From Camarhynchus parvulus (lineage: Eukaryota > Chordata > Aves > Passeriformes > Thraupidae), in the NCBI RefSeq assembly GCF_901933205.1, contig NC_044574.1:19949733-20013732 (forward strand): a stretch of 64,000 bases of DNA, written 5' to 3'. Below, piece by piece: positions 48,519-61,300 of the stretch. Positions within the stretch are counted from its first letter, which is position 1, and every line of letters begins with the position of its first letter. Under the pieces are notes generated by a model. The model worked only from the letters and a program-made list of their open reading frames with translations. It searched no databases and was not told the origin of the DNA. A program made the translations under genes and the position numbers.

Positions 48519-50354
48519 ATATGAATTTATATATTTATGCAGAACAGTGTTATCTAATGAAAAAAGTGAATAATTATTTTATACTCTGTAGTGATTATGT
48601 GATACCAGTATCTATTTATCAGGACTTAGTCACAGACACAAAAAGTTTGTGCATATATAATGTATCTATAGTGTCTCCTGTACATTATTACTAAGTCTAA
48701 GATTTTTAGCTAGCTGGAAAAAAATTCCACTGGACATCTCTGGCCATAGAGTGAATGAAAGTAAGTCAGAAATTATAACTGTCTGGAAATACATTTTTTA
48801 ATAGTTTGCAGTTTTGTAGCAGTTATTAACAGAATATATGGGTTGAATTCATCTGACCTAGTATAAAAGTTCACAGAATTTTATCATGCAATTTGCTTTT
48901 AAAGATAATAGAATACTACAGGTATGGCTGAAGATGCAGTTTAGCAGACTGTACTATATGTATCCAAAATGGATTAAATTAATAAAAAGGTAAAACCCTT
49001 GATTAATTATAACAAGATTCCTGATTAATTAAATGTGATGTTACTTTACCAGATGTTTAAATTCAAGTAAGATTTATCCAGTTCCTTTGGTCTGTTTTTC
49101 TTTAAGTCTTGATCATATTAACTTTTCCTGTATTTGTTTATACAGGAAAAACACTGCAAAGATTCTGTCAATTTTTCAGAATATAAATAGTACTGAAATG
49201 TCCTCTGGACAGGCAGTTTTTACTAAAAACAAAACAAAAAAAAACTACAAAAAAAAGTAACCTGATTAGGAAAGCCTAGATAATGTATGGAAATTCTGCT
49301 TTAGCACTTGTCAAAAAATGCTTTTCAGAAGGAGAATATGCTAAAGAATAAGAAATTTACAGCAGAAGAAAGATTTTATGTAAAGTCCCTTCCTAAGTAC
49401 ATGCATCAGTTTCTCATTTATAACTCCAGGGCCTCTACTGCAAGAGCATTTCTAATTCACTCCCATTTGTGGAGCTCTTGTTTTTTCTGCTTCCTCAAAA
49501 TGCAATGTTATCTAATGTTATTTCATGCTGAGATGAAACACTGACTGTATCAGTAAGGATAACTGCTGAGAAAGAAGAACAAAAGAATTGTATACATCTA
49601 ATAGCATAACATCTTCACTGAGGATATGCTGAGCTAGTAAATATGCATCATCTGTCCCTAATGAATTATCTCATGCAGTACTGGTTCCAGCAAATTGTTG
49701 TATATGGAAAGATGCTAAGACTGTGTAAAAACTTTTATCAATAAATTAGACCTGGAAATATATTCTTACTGGCAAAAAACTCACAAAAAACAAATAAACT
49801 CAAACTTTTGGTTGAATTAGTTTTTGCTTGAGTTTGACATATATTCTTGATTTCAGCTATTGGGGAATCAGCCTTATGATCTTACCAGTAGTTGGTTAAT
49901 ATTTTATATGTTTTCCTGGTCTAGGCCAGAATAAAAGTAAATTACACTGAAGATGCCAATGAGATTTTTGTGAACCACAAATGCACACAATGCATTGACA
50001 AGGGCGTTTGACCCAGACTTTAACTTCATGACCATGGGAGTCATGTGGGAATATTTGCTACTCAAGTGTTAGAGCATTTCAGAAGTGTTAATATTTGAAT
50101 TATGAATGGATGCCTGGGATCATAGTTAAAAAATAGCCTATAGAAACAATATCTCATCTGGTTTTACATCTAGCTAGTACAGAGAAATCTGTACTAAAAG
50201 ATCCTCCTCCTGCGCTACAGCCTTGCAGAAGATGAGGCAAAGTGAAGACAAATTTCCATAAACCTCTGATAATTCACACAAGTGTTCACAAATATACTGT
50301 GAATAGGACACCAGGAAAAGTTCATCGCTCTGCCATTCTCTTGAAGAGAGAAGA
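48519..50354. other. Unique AT-rich sequence, no gene seen
   Basis: An A-rich run with C interruptions lies at 49220-49258. No gene, RNA or transposon is recognised otherwise. Confidence 0.55.
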
Positions 50355-50895
50355 GTGACTGGAAAGGAGCCCAGCAGACAAGAACCTGGGGTTATTGGTT
50401 GACAGGTGGCTGAACACGAGCCACCACTGTTGGCCAGGAAGGCCAAGGGCATCCTGGCTTGTATGGTGTGGCCAGCAGGACCAGGGCAGTCATTGTCCCC
50501 CGTACTCAGCACTGGTGAGGCTGCACCTTGAGTCCTGTGTCCAGTTCTGGCCTCTCATTCCCAAACAGACAGGGAGGTGCTGGAGGGGCTCCAAAGAAGG
50601 GCCATGAAGCTGGGGCTGCTTGTCCTGGGGAAAAGGAGGCTCAGGCTTTTTATTGCACTCTGAAAACTACCTGAAAGGAGGTTGTAGCCAGGTGGGGACC
50701 AGACTCTCCTCCCAGGTCACTAGTGATGGGACAAGATGAAAGGGCCTCAAGCTGTCCTAGGGAAGGTTCAGACTGGACATTGGAAAGTTTTTTTCACTGA
50801 CAGGATGGTTAAGAACTGGAATGGACTGCTCCAGGAAGTGTTGGAATCACCATCTCTGGAAGTGTTCAAGAAACAACTGGGCGTGGCACTTAGTG
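50355..50895 (+). mobile_element. CR1 LINE fragment, about 540 bp, lacking its tail
   Basis: The plus strand matches the C-terminal ORF2 and 3' UTR of CR1: GAACCTGGGGTTATTGGTTG, GGCCAAGGGCATCCTGGC, ACTGGTGAGGCTGCACCTTG, CTGAAAGGAGGTTGTAGCC, GGAAGTGTTCAAGAAACAAC and GGCACTTAGTG. Translated pieces such as YSALVRLHLESCVQFW and NGLLQEVLESPSLEVFKKQL are family motifs, but frameshifts and stops separate them. Both ends are cut: it stops before the octamer tail, so the 3' end was deleted after insertion. Confidence 0.92.
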
Positions 50896-53800
50896 GAGAA
50901 CTGCACTTTGGAAATAAGGTGATTTATATTTAGGAGTGTTTAAATTTTTAATTTCAGTTATTAAAAGCTACTATGAACATATTCTGATATAATTCCTGTG
51001 ATCTTGAAATTATTCTATGTTTCTCCACTAGGATTTTCTCCTCCTATATGGCAAATAGTTCAAATAAACATGTAAAAATAAACCAGAAAAAAGGGAGGTT
51101 TAAATTTACAAACTAGTGTCATGTCAAATCCATCCAGTGAACTAGAACATAAAACTAAAAAATATATCTTGAATCAAACAATAGCATTTTTATCAAGCCA
51201 GATTTAGCTAAGCTGTTAAATAAATATGCCCCCTGTAAAACTCTTTCACATGACAGCAAACTGTTAAAATGAATTGTTGATAAGAGTTTGTAGAATACGC
51301 CATTCTTGTGAATGTTTTATGTTGGGTATGGGAAAGTAAAAAATCTCCCTTTGGGACACATTTTTAAAACAGTAATTCTGTAATGAGTGATATTATCTTT
51401 ATCCACTGCACAACACTGAACACCAAGAGTAGATGGTGTTTAGCTATAGGGCAAAAGTGAAGTTGGAAGAATGTGCATTGTCTTAATTATATATCAGTCC
51501 TCTTGGAGATTTATTTCCCCCTGTTTCTTACAGTAAGAAAATAGCTTAGGATCAGCACTTCTTATTGTTAACTGTCCCACTTGTTATTCAAATCATTTGT
51601 AAAGACAATAGATTAAACAAAAGAAATGTTAACCCATTTTAAACCCTGAAGATTATCCAATCTTTATTTTTTCAGCTGAAAGGTGCTCTTTGAGTCTGAA
51701 TCTCTACTATCTCTCAGCCAGAAAGGTCACAGGTGAATGGCACACGAGATTTGCTCATCCTACAGGCAAAGAACATATTACCTGTCCTTGTCTTTTACAC
51801 TCTACATAGCAGAAAACAGATTACTAAACTGTTTTAAAATTAAATATTTTTCCTTATTTTCTTCTTAATTATTTTGGTCATTCAGTATAATTAATCCTAC
51901 ATTCTATCAATATATCCTAGGAGAAACTCACAAAGAACTGCAAAGTCACGGATAAAGGAGTATGATTCATATACTAAATTTAAAGTGATGGCTGGAAGTT
52001 TTCAGCTTCTAGTTATAGAAATTTTCCCAATCATTTAATCGTCTCTGTTTTTCAGATGGGCGCATCACGTAAGGCTATTCATTACAGGGTGAACAAAACT
52101 GTAAATTTTATCCCCTTGTCTCTCCCTGAACAAGTATAATAGAACACTTCAGGATCATTCTTTCAAAAACTTGTAGTCATGGTCAGAATTTGTATAGTCC
52201 CAGTACTCTCATAGTCAATCTCTTATGAAAAAAGAGAAATTTGGAGTCATTGAATATATTTGCCAGTGTGCTATGTTGTCAAAAGAAGGACATGAAAGCT
52301 TCATCTCATATAAATATCTATTCATAGGTCACTCTTTTTGCAAAATAAGATTGACATATATGCACCCACTTTTACCAAGAGGGTTAACTCTTATTCACCA
52401 ATAAGGAATAGCACATACTTTATTGTGGGCTGTAAATATATAAATGTTATTAATTTTTTTCAATGAATTTACTAGGCAGTGATATATTTAAAATCTTCTA
52501 AAACCTATTTTTTTCTATATTCAGAACATTGTCTTCTCTAATTTTATTCATGTAGGTCTTATTTCAGGTCTCAGAGAATATATAGAAGACTTTAGGCCTA
52601 AAATTACCTATAAATTATAGCCTGTCTTATAGATCTGCTTTCCATGAGAGATTAGGTGTTCGCAAAACTGATTCCTATCATCCATCTATCATTGACTTCA
52701 ATCTTCCAATGAAATAGACTAATTCATCACTATTATTTTGATGACATTCATCTCTATCTTTACCCTCCTGATTCTGCTTGGGGCCATTAGGCTTCTTGAG
52801 TATTCATATTCATAAAATGTCTCAGAAGGAGCATCTTCTGCATGGAGCTTCTGTTGACTGACCCAGTACTACTACAGTGCTCCTTGTATAATACATGACC
52901 ACTTCTTAGGTGTTAAGCACTTGCCTACAAATACTGATCAGAACTGCAGTGAGAACTCATCCAAAGTTCAATGACATCGAATAACCAGTGTACTTTGGGA
53001 AAAAAAATTCCCTAGTTTTATCTCCATCATTTCATCCCTCTAAGTGAGGTCTATGCTTGTTTGAATCCAAACATTAAATACAAATTTCAAATAGATTTAT
53101 GTTCATGTTTTCAAAAATTTTGCTTAAATTTTGAAAGTAGTATCATAGAGTCACAGTGAAATTTCACTGGAAATCTACTTTTCTATCTCCTTCCAGATCT
53201 ACACCAAAAATTAGTATGAAATTTCTCTGAAAATCAGGAGTTTTGACAATTTCAATTTTCATCAGAGTTTCTGTTTGTATATACTTGCAAGACACACTGC
53301 TGTTGTTGCTGCTGTGTTATTTATGCTGTAAAGATGAAGCTTTAGCAGTAACAACTTTGCACACGTGTGTCTATGCCCTATCTATGCTGAAGTTTTTAAT
53401 GCATTTATTGGATAAGTTAAAAACTGGCAGTTGTAAATTAATTTTAGTAATCCTATGCAACTTTTCTTTTGTGCTCATATTTTTCTATTGCAATTTAACT
53501 TTTGTTTTGCCTATCAGAATAGAAACAAAAAAATGTTACAGAGTGTAACATAAGAATTCATTTCACATTTAGACAAAATATTGCATAACCAAGACAGTAT
53601 GTACAAAATCAAGACATTTCTAGTTCACATCTCTCACTCTTGTTTTTATTCCAGAGGTATAAAGCAGCATTACTTTAAGTATTACACAGCACAAATCACT
53701 TACATACAGTCTTAAGCCTTTCTTACATTAAGGCCTTTATCACCTGACACACCAGTTTTAAGCTTCCTAATACTAGCTCCTTATTTAGCATTTACCTAAG

Positions 53801-55405
53801 TGATACCTCATTTGAAAATCAGCTGCATAATACAAATGAATCTGTACACTTGTCTAATAATTTTGTTCTAATAATTAATAGGAACTCTTCCCAAAACAGA
53901 TCATGGGGACTAAGCGCACTGAATTACTCTAGAACAGAGTTATCTGATTGTGGTATTTTATACTACAATTATGTACATATGGTATATAATAACATCATCT
54001 TTGATAATGGAAATTGGGATCTCTAAACAAAGAAAAAAGAATAGAAACAAAGGAAAGAGTTTAGGATATTTGCATGTCTACTACTCAAGATCCTATTCTA
54101 AATTTGATGTTCATAAAGCAGGAGAAAGTAGCCAGGTAAAGAGCAATAAAGTGTAAACTTTAAAATAAAGTAAATATGGCTCAGGCACAGTGGAACCATT
54201 TTCTATACTATGGATTTGCTATGGAGTGTGGGTGCTCCAAAAATCTCCAGCTTTATCCTGTGGCTAATGAAAGAATATAATGAAGGCAAGAAAGACTTAA
54301 AACCTATCCTATATTCTCAACAGCATACAGTTTCTACACACTACTGAGGTTAATGTAGAAAAAGGTGAATTATACACAGGTCTTTGCTCTTGTACATCTT
54401 GATCTTGCTCTCATCATTTTCTCATCAACAACGATGGTGAATTAAAATTTAAATTTTAATGTCCAACTCATTTGAAAGTTTATTTTTCCTTTTTCTATCA
54501 TTTACATGCTTACCATGGAATAAATTATAATTCCACCTGTACATAATGTGGGTTTATAGCTTCAAATCTTTTCATTTGATTAACCTCTGTGGCATATCAT
54601 TGAAGTGCAGAATAGGTAAAGCTAAACTCATGCAAGCAGTTGCAGAACTAGAATTCGAAGGTGTAGAATTGCTTAAAGACTCTTCATCTTTGAATGGCAG
54701 AATATAACAAAGTAGCTTTGGAAATATTCTCTTATGTGCCATTTACTATAATATTCAGAACGTTAAATTATTTCTTTAATTCTTCAATGTCATGGAAAAG
54801 TACCAATTAATTAAAGAGAGTGATAGTTTCGTGTACACAAAAATACTAATAAAACATAACTGCCAAGAATTATATTTTACATTCTTAGGTAGTCACTTTA
54901 AATACACTGTTTTTATTCATCCTGCATGGCAATTTAATCAGTTTCTTTAATTAGTTATAATTTTACAAGCTTGAAAATCATATTCTTTTCATTTTTCATC
55001 ATAGTTTTATTGTTGTATAATACATAGGAGTCTTATTTCATATTACATTATCATTTTAAAAATTCATCATTCTTTCAACTGGGGACAACATTCTCAAAAA
55101 ATTTTGAATAAGGAATAGTTATGGAGCAATAGGTACAGATGTAGATGCTGAATTATATGAAAATGTTAATCTTTCGCTCTTCTGATGAATTATTTAGTGG
55201 AACAAAAGGGAAAAGTGAAACAACTAAGATAAATTTTAACTAAAGGCACAATTAAAATCAATTATTAGATAAAGATTGGCTTCCTTTTAACTGAGACAGA
55301 AATGATTCTAAGAAACATTTTTTTTAATATTGGTCAAAATAAACTCTGTAAAGAATATATACCTACAAAATTAGCCTCCAATCCTCAAAGTAAACTGATC
55401 AGCCT
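50896..55405. other. Unique AT-rich sequence, no gene seen
   Basis: About 4.5 kb with no recognised gene, RNA or transposon. A 101-codon frame at 53243-53548 includes a short CTG/TTG-rich leucine run but no known motif. Confidence 0.55.
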
Positions 55406-55465
55406 CATAGCATCATAGAATCATAGAATATCCTGAGCTGGGAAAGACTTACATTCTTCTCATTT
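55406..55465 (-). mobile_element. CR1 LINE 3' stub, about 60 bp
   Basis: Three tandem octamers (CATAGCAT, CATAGAAT, CATAGAAT at 55406-55429) are followed by ATCCTGAGCTGGGAAAGACT, the extreme 3' end of CR1 in reverse complement. The copy is very short, from strong 5' truncation or decay. Confidence 0.85.
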
Positions 55466-57830
55466 CGTGTAATTTTAATCTTAATTATGAAAACTAGAAG
55501 ATCAACTGAATAATATAAAGTAAATACTAGAGAAAAATTTAGATATTTTTATGAAGATTTTATTTCTTGCTCCAGAGACTTCCAGTAATATATAATATTC
55601 TCTTATTTTTATCCCTGACAATTTTTTGTAAATTAATCTTTTGACATAAAAAGTGCATCTTAAATATTACATGGTGAAAACTACAGAAATTTTTATATAG
55701 CTGCCATAGTATAGATAGTGTGTTTTCAATTTATTTCCTGTGTAAACTACAGATTCCTCTTCAAATTTCCGAAAATAAAGTAGAGATAATGATGTGAATT
55801 GAAATGATACATAAGCAATTGCTTAATATAACTTTAAAGAATTAGAGTTTTTAAGTGCATTAGGAATCTGACAGGACAGAAGAGAAATTGAGCCCTCCCA
55901 TTACAATTAATAAAACAGATCTTTTAAACTTTTAAAAACTTGAAGAAAAACCACATCTCTGGTCCCAGTATAAATTTTCTTCATATGTCATCACATGACT
56001 TCTTGCACATTGACATGGTTCCTTTATTCTTCCCTAAATTTCTTGCCTTCTTAATCCTAACACACTGAAAGAGTAAGGAATGAAAGGCAAAAAAGTAGAG
56101 ATTAATTATTCTTCTTACGAGGGATGGAAAACTAATCTATCAGGAAAGACAAGAAGAATCCTAAAATGTTCATTAATTGTCAGAGAAAGTTTTCAGGGCT
56201 AACAATATTAAGTATACAACTTTAGAAACTTTGCGCTATATTTCTCTTCTGAAGTGATAGCTGAAAATATATATTTGGTTCAATTCTATCTGAGGCTGCT
56301 CAGGGACTTCAGTTTCAGAATCTGTTCTAGCTCATGAAAAAACAAAAAAACAAACAAACAAAACCATACACACAAAAAAAGGCAACAACAAAAAACCTTC
56401 AGCAAAAGAGTTTGTGAGGTGATTAAAGATTTACAGTTCAATTAATTTTGCTTCATTGTTTTTGTTGCTGTTGGCTGCCATTGGGCAATGTTACAGCCTT
56501 GCAGTTTGAAGTTGGGTGAGATGTTGGCTCTTTTTAACCTAATTCTGAAGCACCTGTATCTCTTCATTAGGTGGGTATGGAAACCTAGCACAATTCTTTA
56601 AGAACTAGATGTAAAAGTGAGGATTCTCAATCCCCCTTACCTAGGCCATTTTTGGGATTTATCTTCAGGTTCTCACTGGAAGATACAGCTGATCAAATAA
56701 AGCAGTCATGACGCCACAGCTCTGCATAATAAATAGGTATTCAGACAGGTCCTTTTGCTTCACTCCCACTGAATTATCATCTTTGAAATATTTTGATTGA
56801 ACCTAAGAGAACAATAATAAGCTTTACTATCCTTGAGTGAATGAAAGAACCACAGTACTCAAAGGATCTGGGAAACACGGATATTCTTGAATTTGCTGTG
56901 CTGCTGGCACTTGGTCTTTTTCTTTGTTCCTTTATATGAAGAAATTCTGTGATCTGAGAACAAATGTTCTTTGCTTTCATACATGACTGGTAAAACTGGA
57001 TATTAACTAGTTACATCATAGAAGGCTCCTATTGTTGGTGGGGAAAGAAAAAGACATTAAGCAGTATATGTATGTTAAATTATTATATACACCGGAGCTC
57101 AAGCTCTAGTTCTGATCTATTGGATGAGTTATGAAAGTTTTTAAATAGATGACTGGCCTGAGAAGGTCCTCTTTTCTTTTTACCAAATTAATGTGAGTTT
57201 GTTTCTATTCAGTATTTTGTATTTCTTCACGAATTCTTTCTTTACTAATTCCAGTCCCACTTGATTAAAGTACAGAAGTTCAAGCAAATTTTCTAAAAGG
57301 AAAGAAGGCACTCCAAATTTACTGTTCTTCTCTATCTTAGATCAATTGAATTGCCCCAAGACTATACACAATTACTAGAGAAAATTAATTTACAGAGAGA
57401 TGGAGTTCATTTCTTTAACTGAGATATTACTAGAGGTTGTGTGTTAACAGGAAGGTTATTTGGGATAAATTCAAGAAGCAATTTTGTTCTTTGTGGCACT
57501 CAGAAGCTGGAATTCAAATCTTCATTCCCTACATAACTCTATGTACAAGAAAAAGAAACTATAAATTAGAAATTGAACTGTATGAAGAGGCAAGTAAGAA
57601 GACCTGGAACTTGAAGGGACAAAAAGTACAGATCACAGAGCAGGGGGTATTAACATAAGCAAGAACAGCACAATAGTGATATAAGCACCTAGAAATGGAG
57701 GGGTGATCACTTACCTCAGTGAGAAATGAAAATTACTCCCCTGTGTTATGAACCTCCCACAGATATGTGCAAATTACAGATTTTCTCAGAGTGCCTTCAT
57801 GATGTAAAGCTGTTTGACAAATTGATGCAC
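55466..57830. other. Unique AT-rich sequence, no gene seen
   Basis: An A-rich (AAAC)n tract lies at 56335-56397. No gene or RNA is recognised. Confidence 0.55.
56335..56397. repeat. A/C-rich (AAAC)n low-complexity tract
   Basis: Runs of A interrupted by C (CAAACAAACAAAACC and similar) for about 60 bases. In base composition it is the opposite-strand counterpart of the TTTG tracts at 12.4 and 38.3 kb. Confidence 0.8.
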
Positions 57831-58330
57831 CTATTTAGAGGATTGAGAGCACAGGATAAAATGGCCAAGAGAAGTGAGGGTTGTCTGGTAAGATAAAGAA
57901 AGAAGATAAACTGGGAGCTGAGCATGGTAGCAGGGTAGGAAGGAGCAATGGCTGCACCAACAAGAAGCAGGGATGCTGAGCAGCAGGTCTGGGTTAGGAG
58001 CAGGTTCAGGAGCAGGGATCAGATCAGACACAGTCTAGTGTTCACCCAATAAGGCTGCAGTGAAGAGGCAAACCTGAAGGCAAGCCAGGAAGCTAAACCA
58101 GAGAGTCACAGTCACGGTCAGGGAGGCAAACCAGGAGCTGTTGTAGTTCCACTGTAGCACAATTTGGGACCAGGAGTACTATCCCAGATTAAATGCAGCT
58201 CCCAAGGAAAGGAGAAGTTAGCCCTGGCTTCCAGCTCCCTTCTCAGCAGGTCTTGTCAGTGGAGAAACTGACCTTGTTTTCATCCAGCAGGACTCCATAC
58301 CCTATCTCCTGGAGGCAGTATATCCCCAAG
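57831..58330. other. Unclassified G+C-richer island, repeat-like
   Basis: About 500 bases distinctly richer in G and C than their neighbours. They contain short degenerate iterations on the plus strand (GGAGCAGGTTCAGGAGCAGG, GGCAAACCTGAAGGCAAGCC, GGAGGCAAACCAGGAGCTG). I cannot name a family. It looks like an old dispersed repeat or an LTR piece, but no termini or target duplication were found. A 66-codon minus frame inside it is probably chance. Confidence 0.35.
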
Positions 58331-61300
58331 ATCCTTGAATTTTTTACAACACCCAGAAAATAGAATTAGCTTAAATAATAGCTTACATAGCTTAGTAATA
58401 GTCTAAATAATCAAGGAGTTGGATGCGTATTTCTATAAATTATTTAAACACATTTAATTATTAAAACAATTATGAAAACAAACAAATCCAAACCACAAAA
58501 TGAGTACAGAAGACAAGTCATCAGAATGCAGATTACAAATCTCTTGTTGAATGACATCCAGGCAATGTTTGGTGTATCCATTTCTGATACACCTTTGCTA
58601 CATTTGTATCGTGACCTCAAATATAAGCCCAATTTTGATTAGTAGAAGTTGGCGAGCATCATTCACACAGGGCATCAAAACTGAGACTGAGTCAATCTTC
58701 CATCAGCAATGTCAAGAAGTTACCATCGACTCCCTGTATTTAAGTGTGAAAGTGAATGTCATGAAAATGAGAAGACATCAGTCTGGAATCTAAATTGTGA
58801 TTTTTACATAAGTAGAGAGGTTATAGGAGCATTTCAGTTCCCATTCCCAGTCATTCATCCAAAGTAGGGCATAACCTAAGGTACCTGTGCCAGCATGGGT
58901 TCTCTGTTGGGAGTCAATTTCAGTTAGTTGCAATAAGAAGATAGCTGTCATTCTTTGTATACCTCTTCTCACTAGCATGCATATCATAACATGCAATGTC
59001 ACTTAATCAAAACATCCTGTTTGTCACAAACTCAATTCAATTTACAATCAGTTAAAAATGTAAATAACCTAGATCTAAACAATAAGTAATATCTTAACAT
59101 TATAACCACATGTGTCTACCTTACTCTACTGTGCTAAAGCATTTGTGACCTTAGAGCATTGTGTTAATTCCTTAATAATTGTAATTGACAAGGCAATTTC
59201 CTGTCTAGTGTTGTGTAAAAAATACAGAGCACCAGCCACAAACTTTTAATTGCCATGTTAATTCTTCTAATTATAAGTGGCAGCATAATTAGCTAGAATA
59301 TTGCCCCACAAATGTGTCTTGTATTATTCTATTTTTTCCACCATGGTAAGAGTTGGGTTTTTTCATTCCATTTAATAAGTAAAACATTCTTCAAGTTTCT
59401 GACATTATGCAAGGTTTTTTTATTCACTGTGCCACATTTAAGCCTTTTTTACGATAATCCAATATGATATGTAATCCAATACCAAAAATTCCCTATTGCT
59501 GTATTTTTGAAAACTGAAGAGTTTCAGAACTAAGAATCAGCTAACATAAGTATCCAAATTCAATACCAGCTTCGGTAAAAATACTGTCTGGCTTAGCATT
59601 TATGCTAATTACATTATAACTCATTCCGTCAATCAGAACAAGACATTGCAATTGATAAATTTAAGTATTTTAGATTTAGTTCTAAGGAGAGGTGCAAGTA
59701 AACTCTAATTAGCTTCAGTAATTAAAAATGCTTATTACTTTGTCTGAGTAACTTGTCTATGTGATGTAGAGACAGGAGATTTACCCCTTAGGACAGGGAT
59801 TGCTGTGAATTTTTTAGTTCCCAAAGCACTAGCTTTAGATTTAGCAGTCTCCATAGTTACAATGTACCTGAAGAGTCCTTGTCTCTTTCCCAACCTCCTT
59901 TCCCTTCTGGAGTTTCATCACTCTTTATATCAGGATGAATGTCACTATAAATTCAGCCACCATATCTGCCAATATATGAAATAATGTTAGCACTTTTCCT
60001 TCATGAGACTCCAGAACAAAAATAAAAATATATCTATATTTATTATATTCTTAAGTTTTTGCTCAAGTTTCTCTCATCCTTTACTCAGTCAATCTCAGTA
60101 GGTTTGTAATCACTGTAGGGCTTGGCCAAATGTGCAAATAATGTAAGTTGGTTTGATTATTTTCTTCAAAAGTTTACCTATCTTGATTAAAAATTGATCA
60201 TAGTATGACTTAGACTTTAGAAATCTCCCTATGAACAATATTTGAACTTTTATATCAGAAAAGTTTTGAAGCATGAAGGATTTTAATAAAAATTCTTTCT
60301 GAGTGAGGTTTAACAAGAAATTATTCTTGACATTTTAGTGGACTGACATATAAACTTGATTTCTGCCAAGATAAACAACAGTGATTTTAAAAAGAGTGTC
60401 ACTGGTTATGATTTTTAGACTTGAACCTCATCCAGCAGTGTACCTGTTCCACCATGTATGGTGAAAGGAATTTATTGCTGTTTCTCAGTATCAAAAAAGA
60501 AAAAGTTCATGCTGTCATTGATTGGCCTTTAAAAACAAAACAAAAAAAAATATAGCTGGCTCATGAGTAAAAGACTTTCTTTCGTTCTCACTTTCTCCAT
60601 TAGTGTTCACTGCATAGTTTCACAACACTTATAAAAGTCTGCCAGCATAACTCAAATGTTCAGTTGTCACAAGAGCACATTGATCTGATTGTATAAATCC
60701 TTGATTACAGTAATGCTTCAAAACCATTAAGTCCCTATGAAGCAGTCAATTAGTGCAGGTGGTAGCCTACTAACCAAGCGCATTTTGTCTAAACGATTCC
60801 AGGAATGGCTGTAGCAGATAACAACAGCTGAGGTAAACTTCTTTCAACTCTTTTTGTTTTCTTTTATTTTTCTTTTGTTAATCCCCAAATAAATCACCTA
60901 TCATACTTCTGTCAAGTTGTCAGAAAATTCCTGTTCTTTCATTTGAGAGACAAGTACATATATGTAGAAACTAGATTGATTATCAGATTGCTGGAAAATA
61001 ATTAATTTATCTATAATTTCTAGTAGTAAGAAGATCACTTATTTGTATTGGAAACCACTTTTTATTATTTCATCTTCCACTTGAAAGCAGTATCTTTTCT
61101 ATTTAGCATGTTTTTCTGAGTCATCTGTGATGATGGTTTTTTATACTGAATTTCAACAAAATATTGCATTTCATGCGTAGCAGTATTTCTAATAGTATTA
61201 GAGGATTGTAAATCAACTTGTCCTAAAGAAAAGAGGTATCTTTTACAGAAACACAGAAAAATCAGAAACATCAGAAATCACTGAAATTCAACTTTTTGGG

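Noticed and set aside
53297..53320. CTG/TTG-rich stretch giving a leucine run
   Set aside because: It is short and imperfect, and the surrounding frame shows no signal peptide context or other motif.
56335..56397. A-rich tract considered as the poly-A tail of a SINE or processed pseudogene
   Set aside because: The sequence upstream matches no SINE or tRNA-derived body and carries no open frame. It is a simple repeat.
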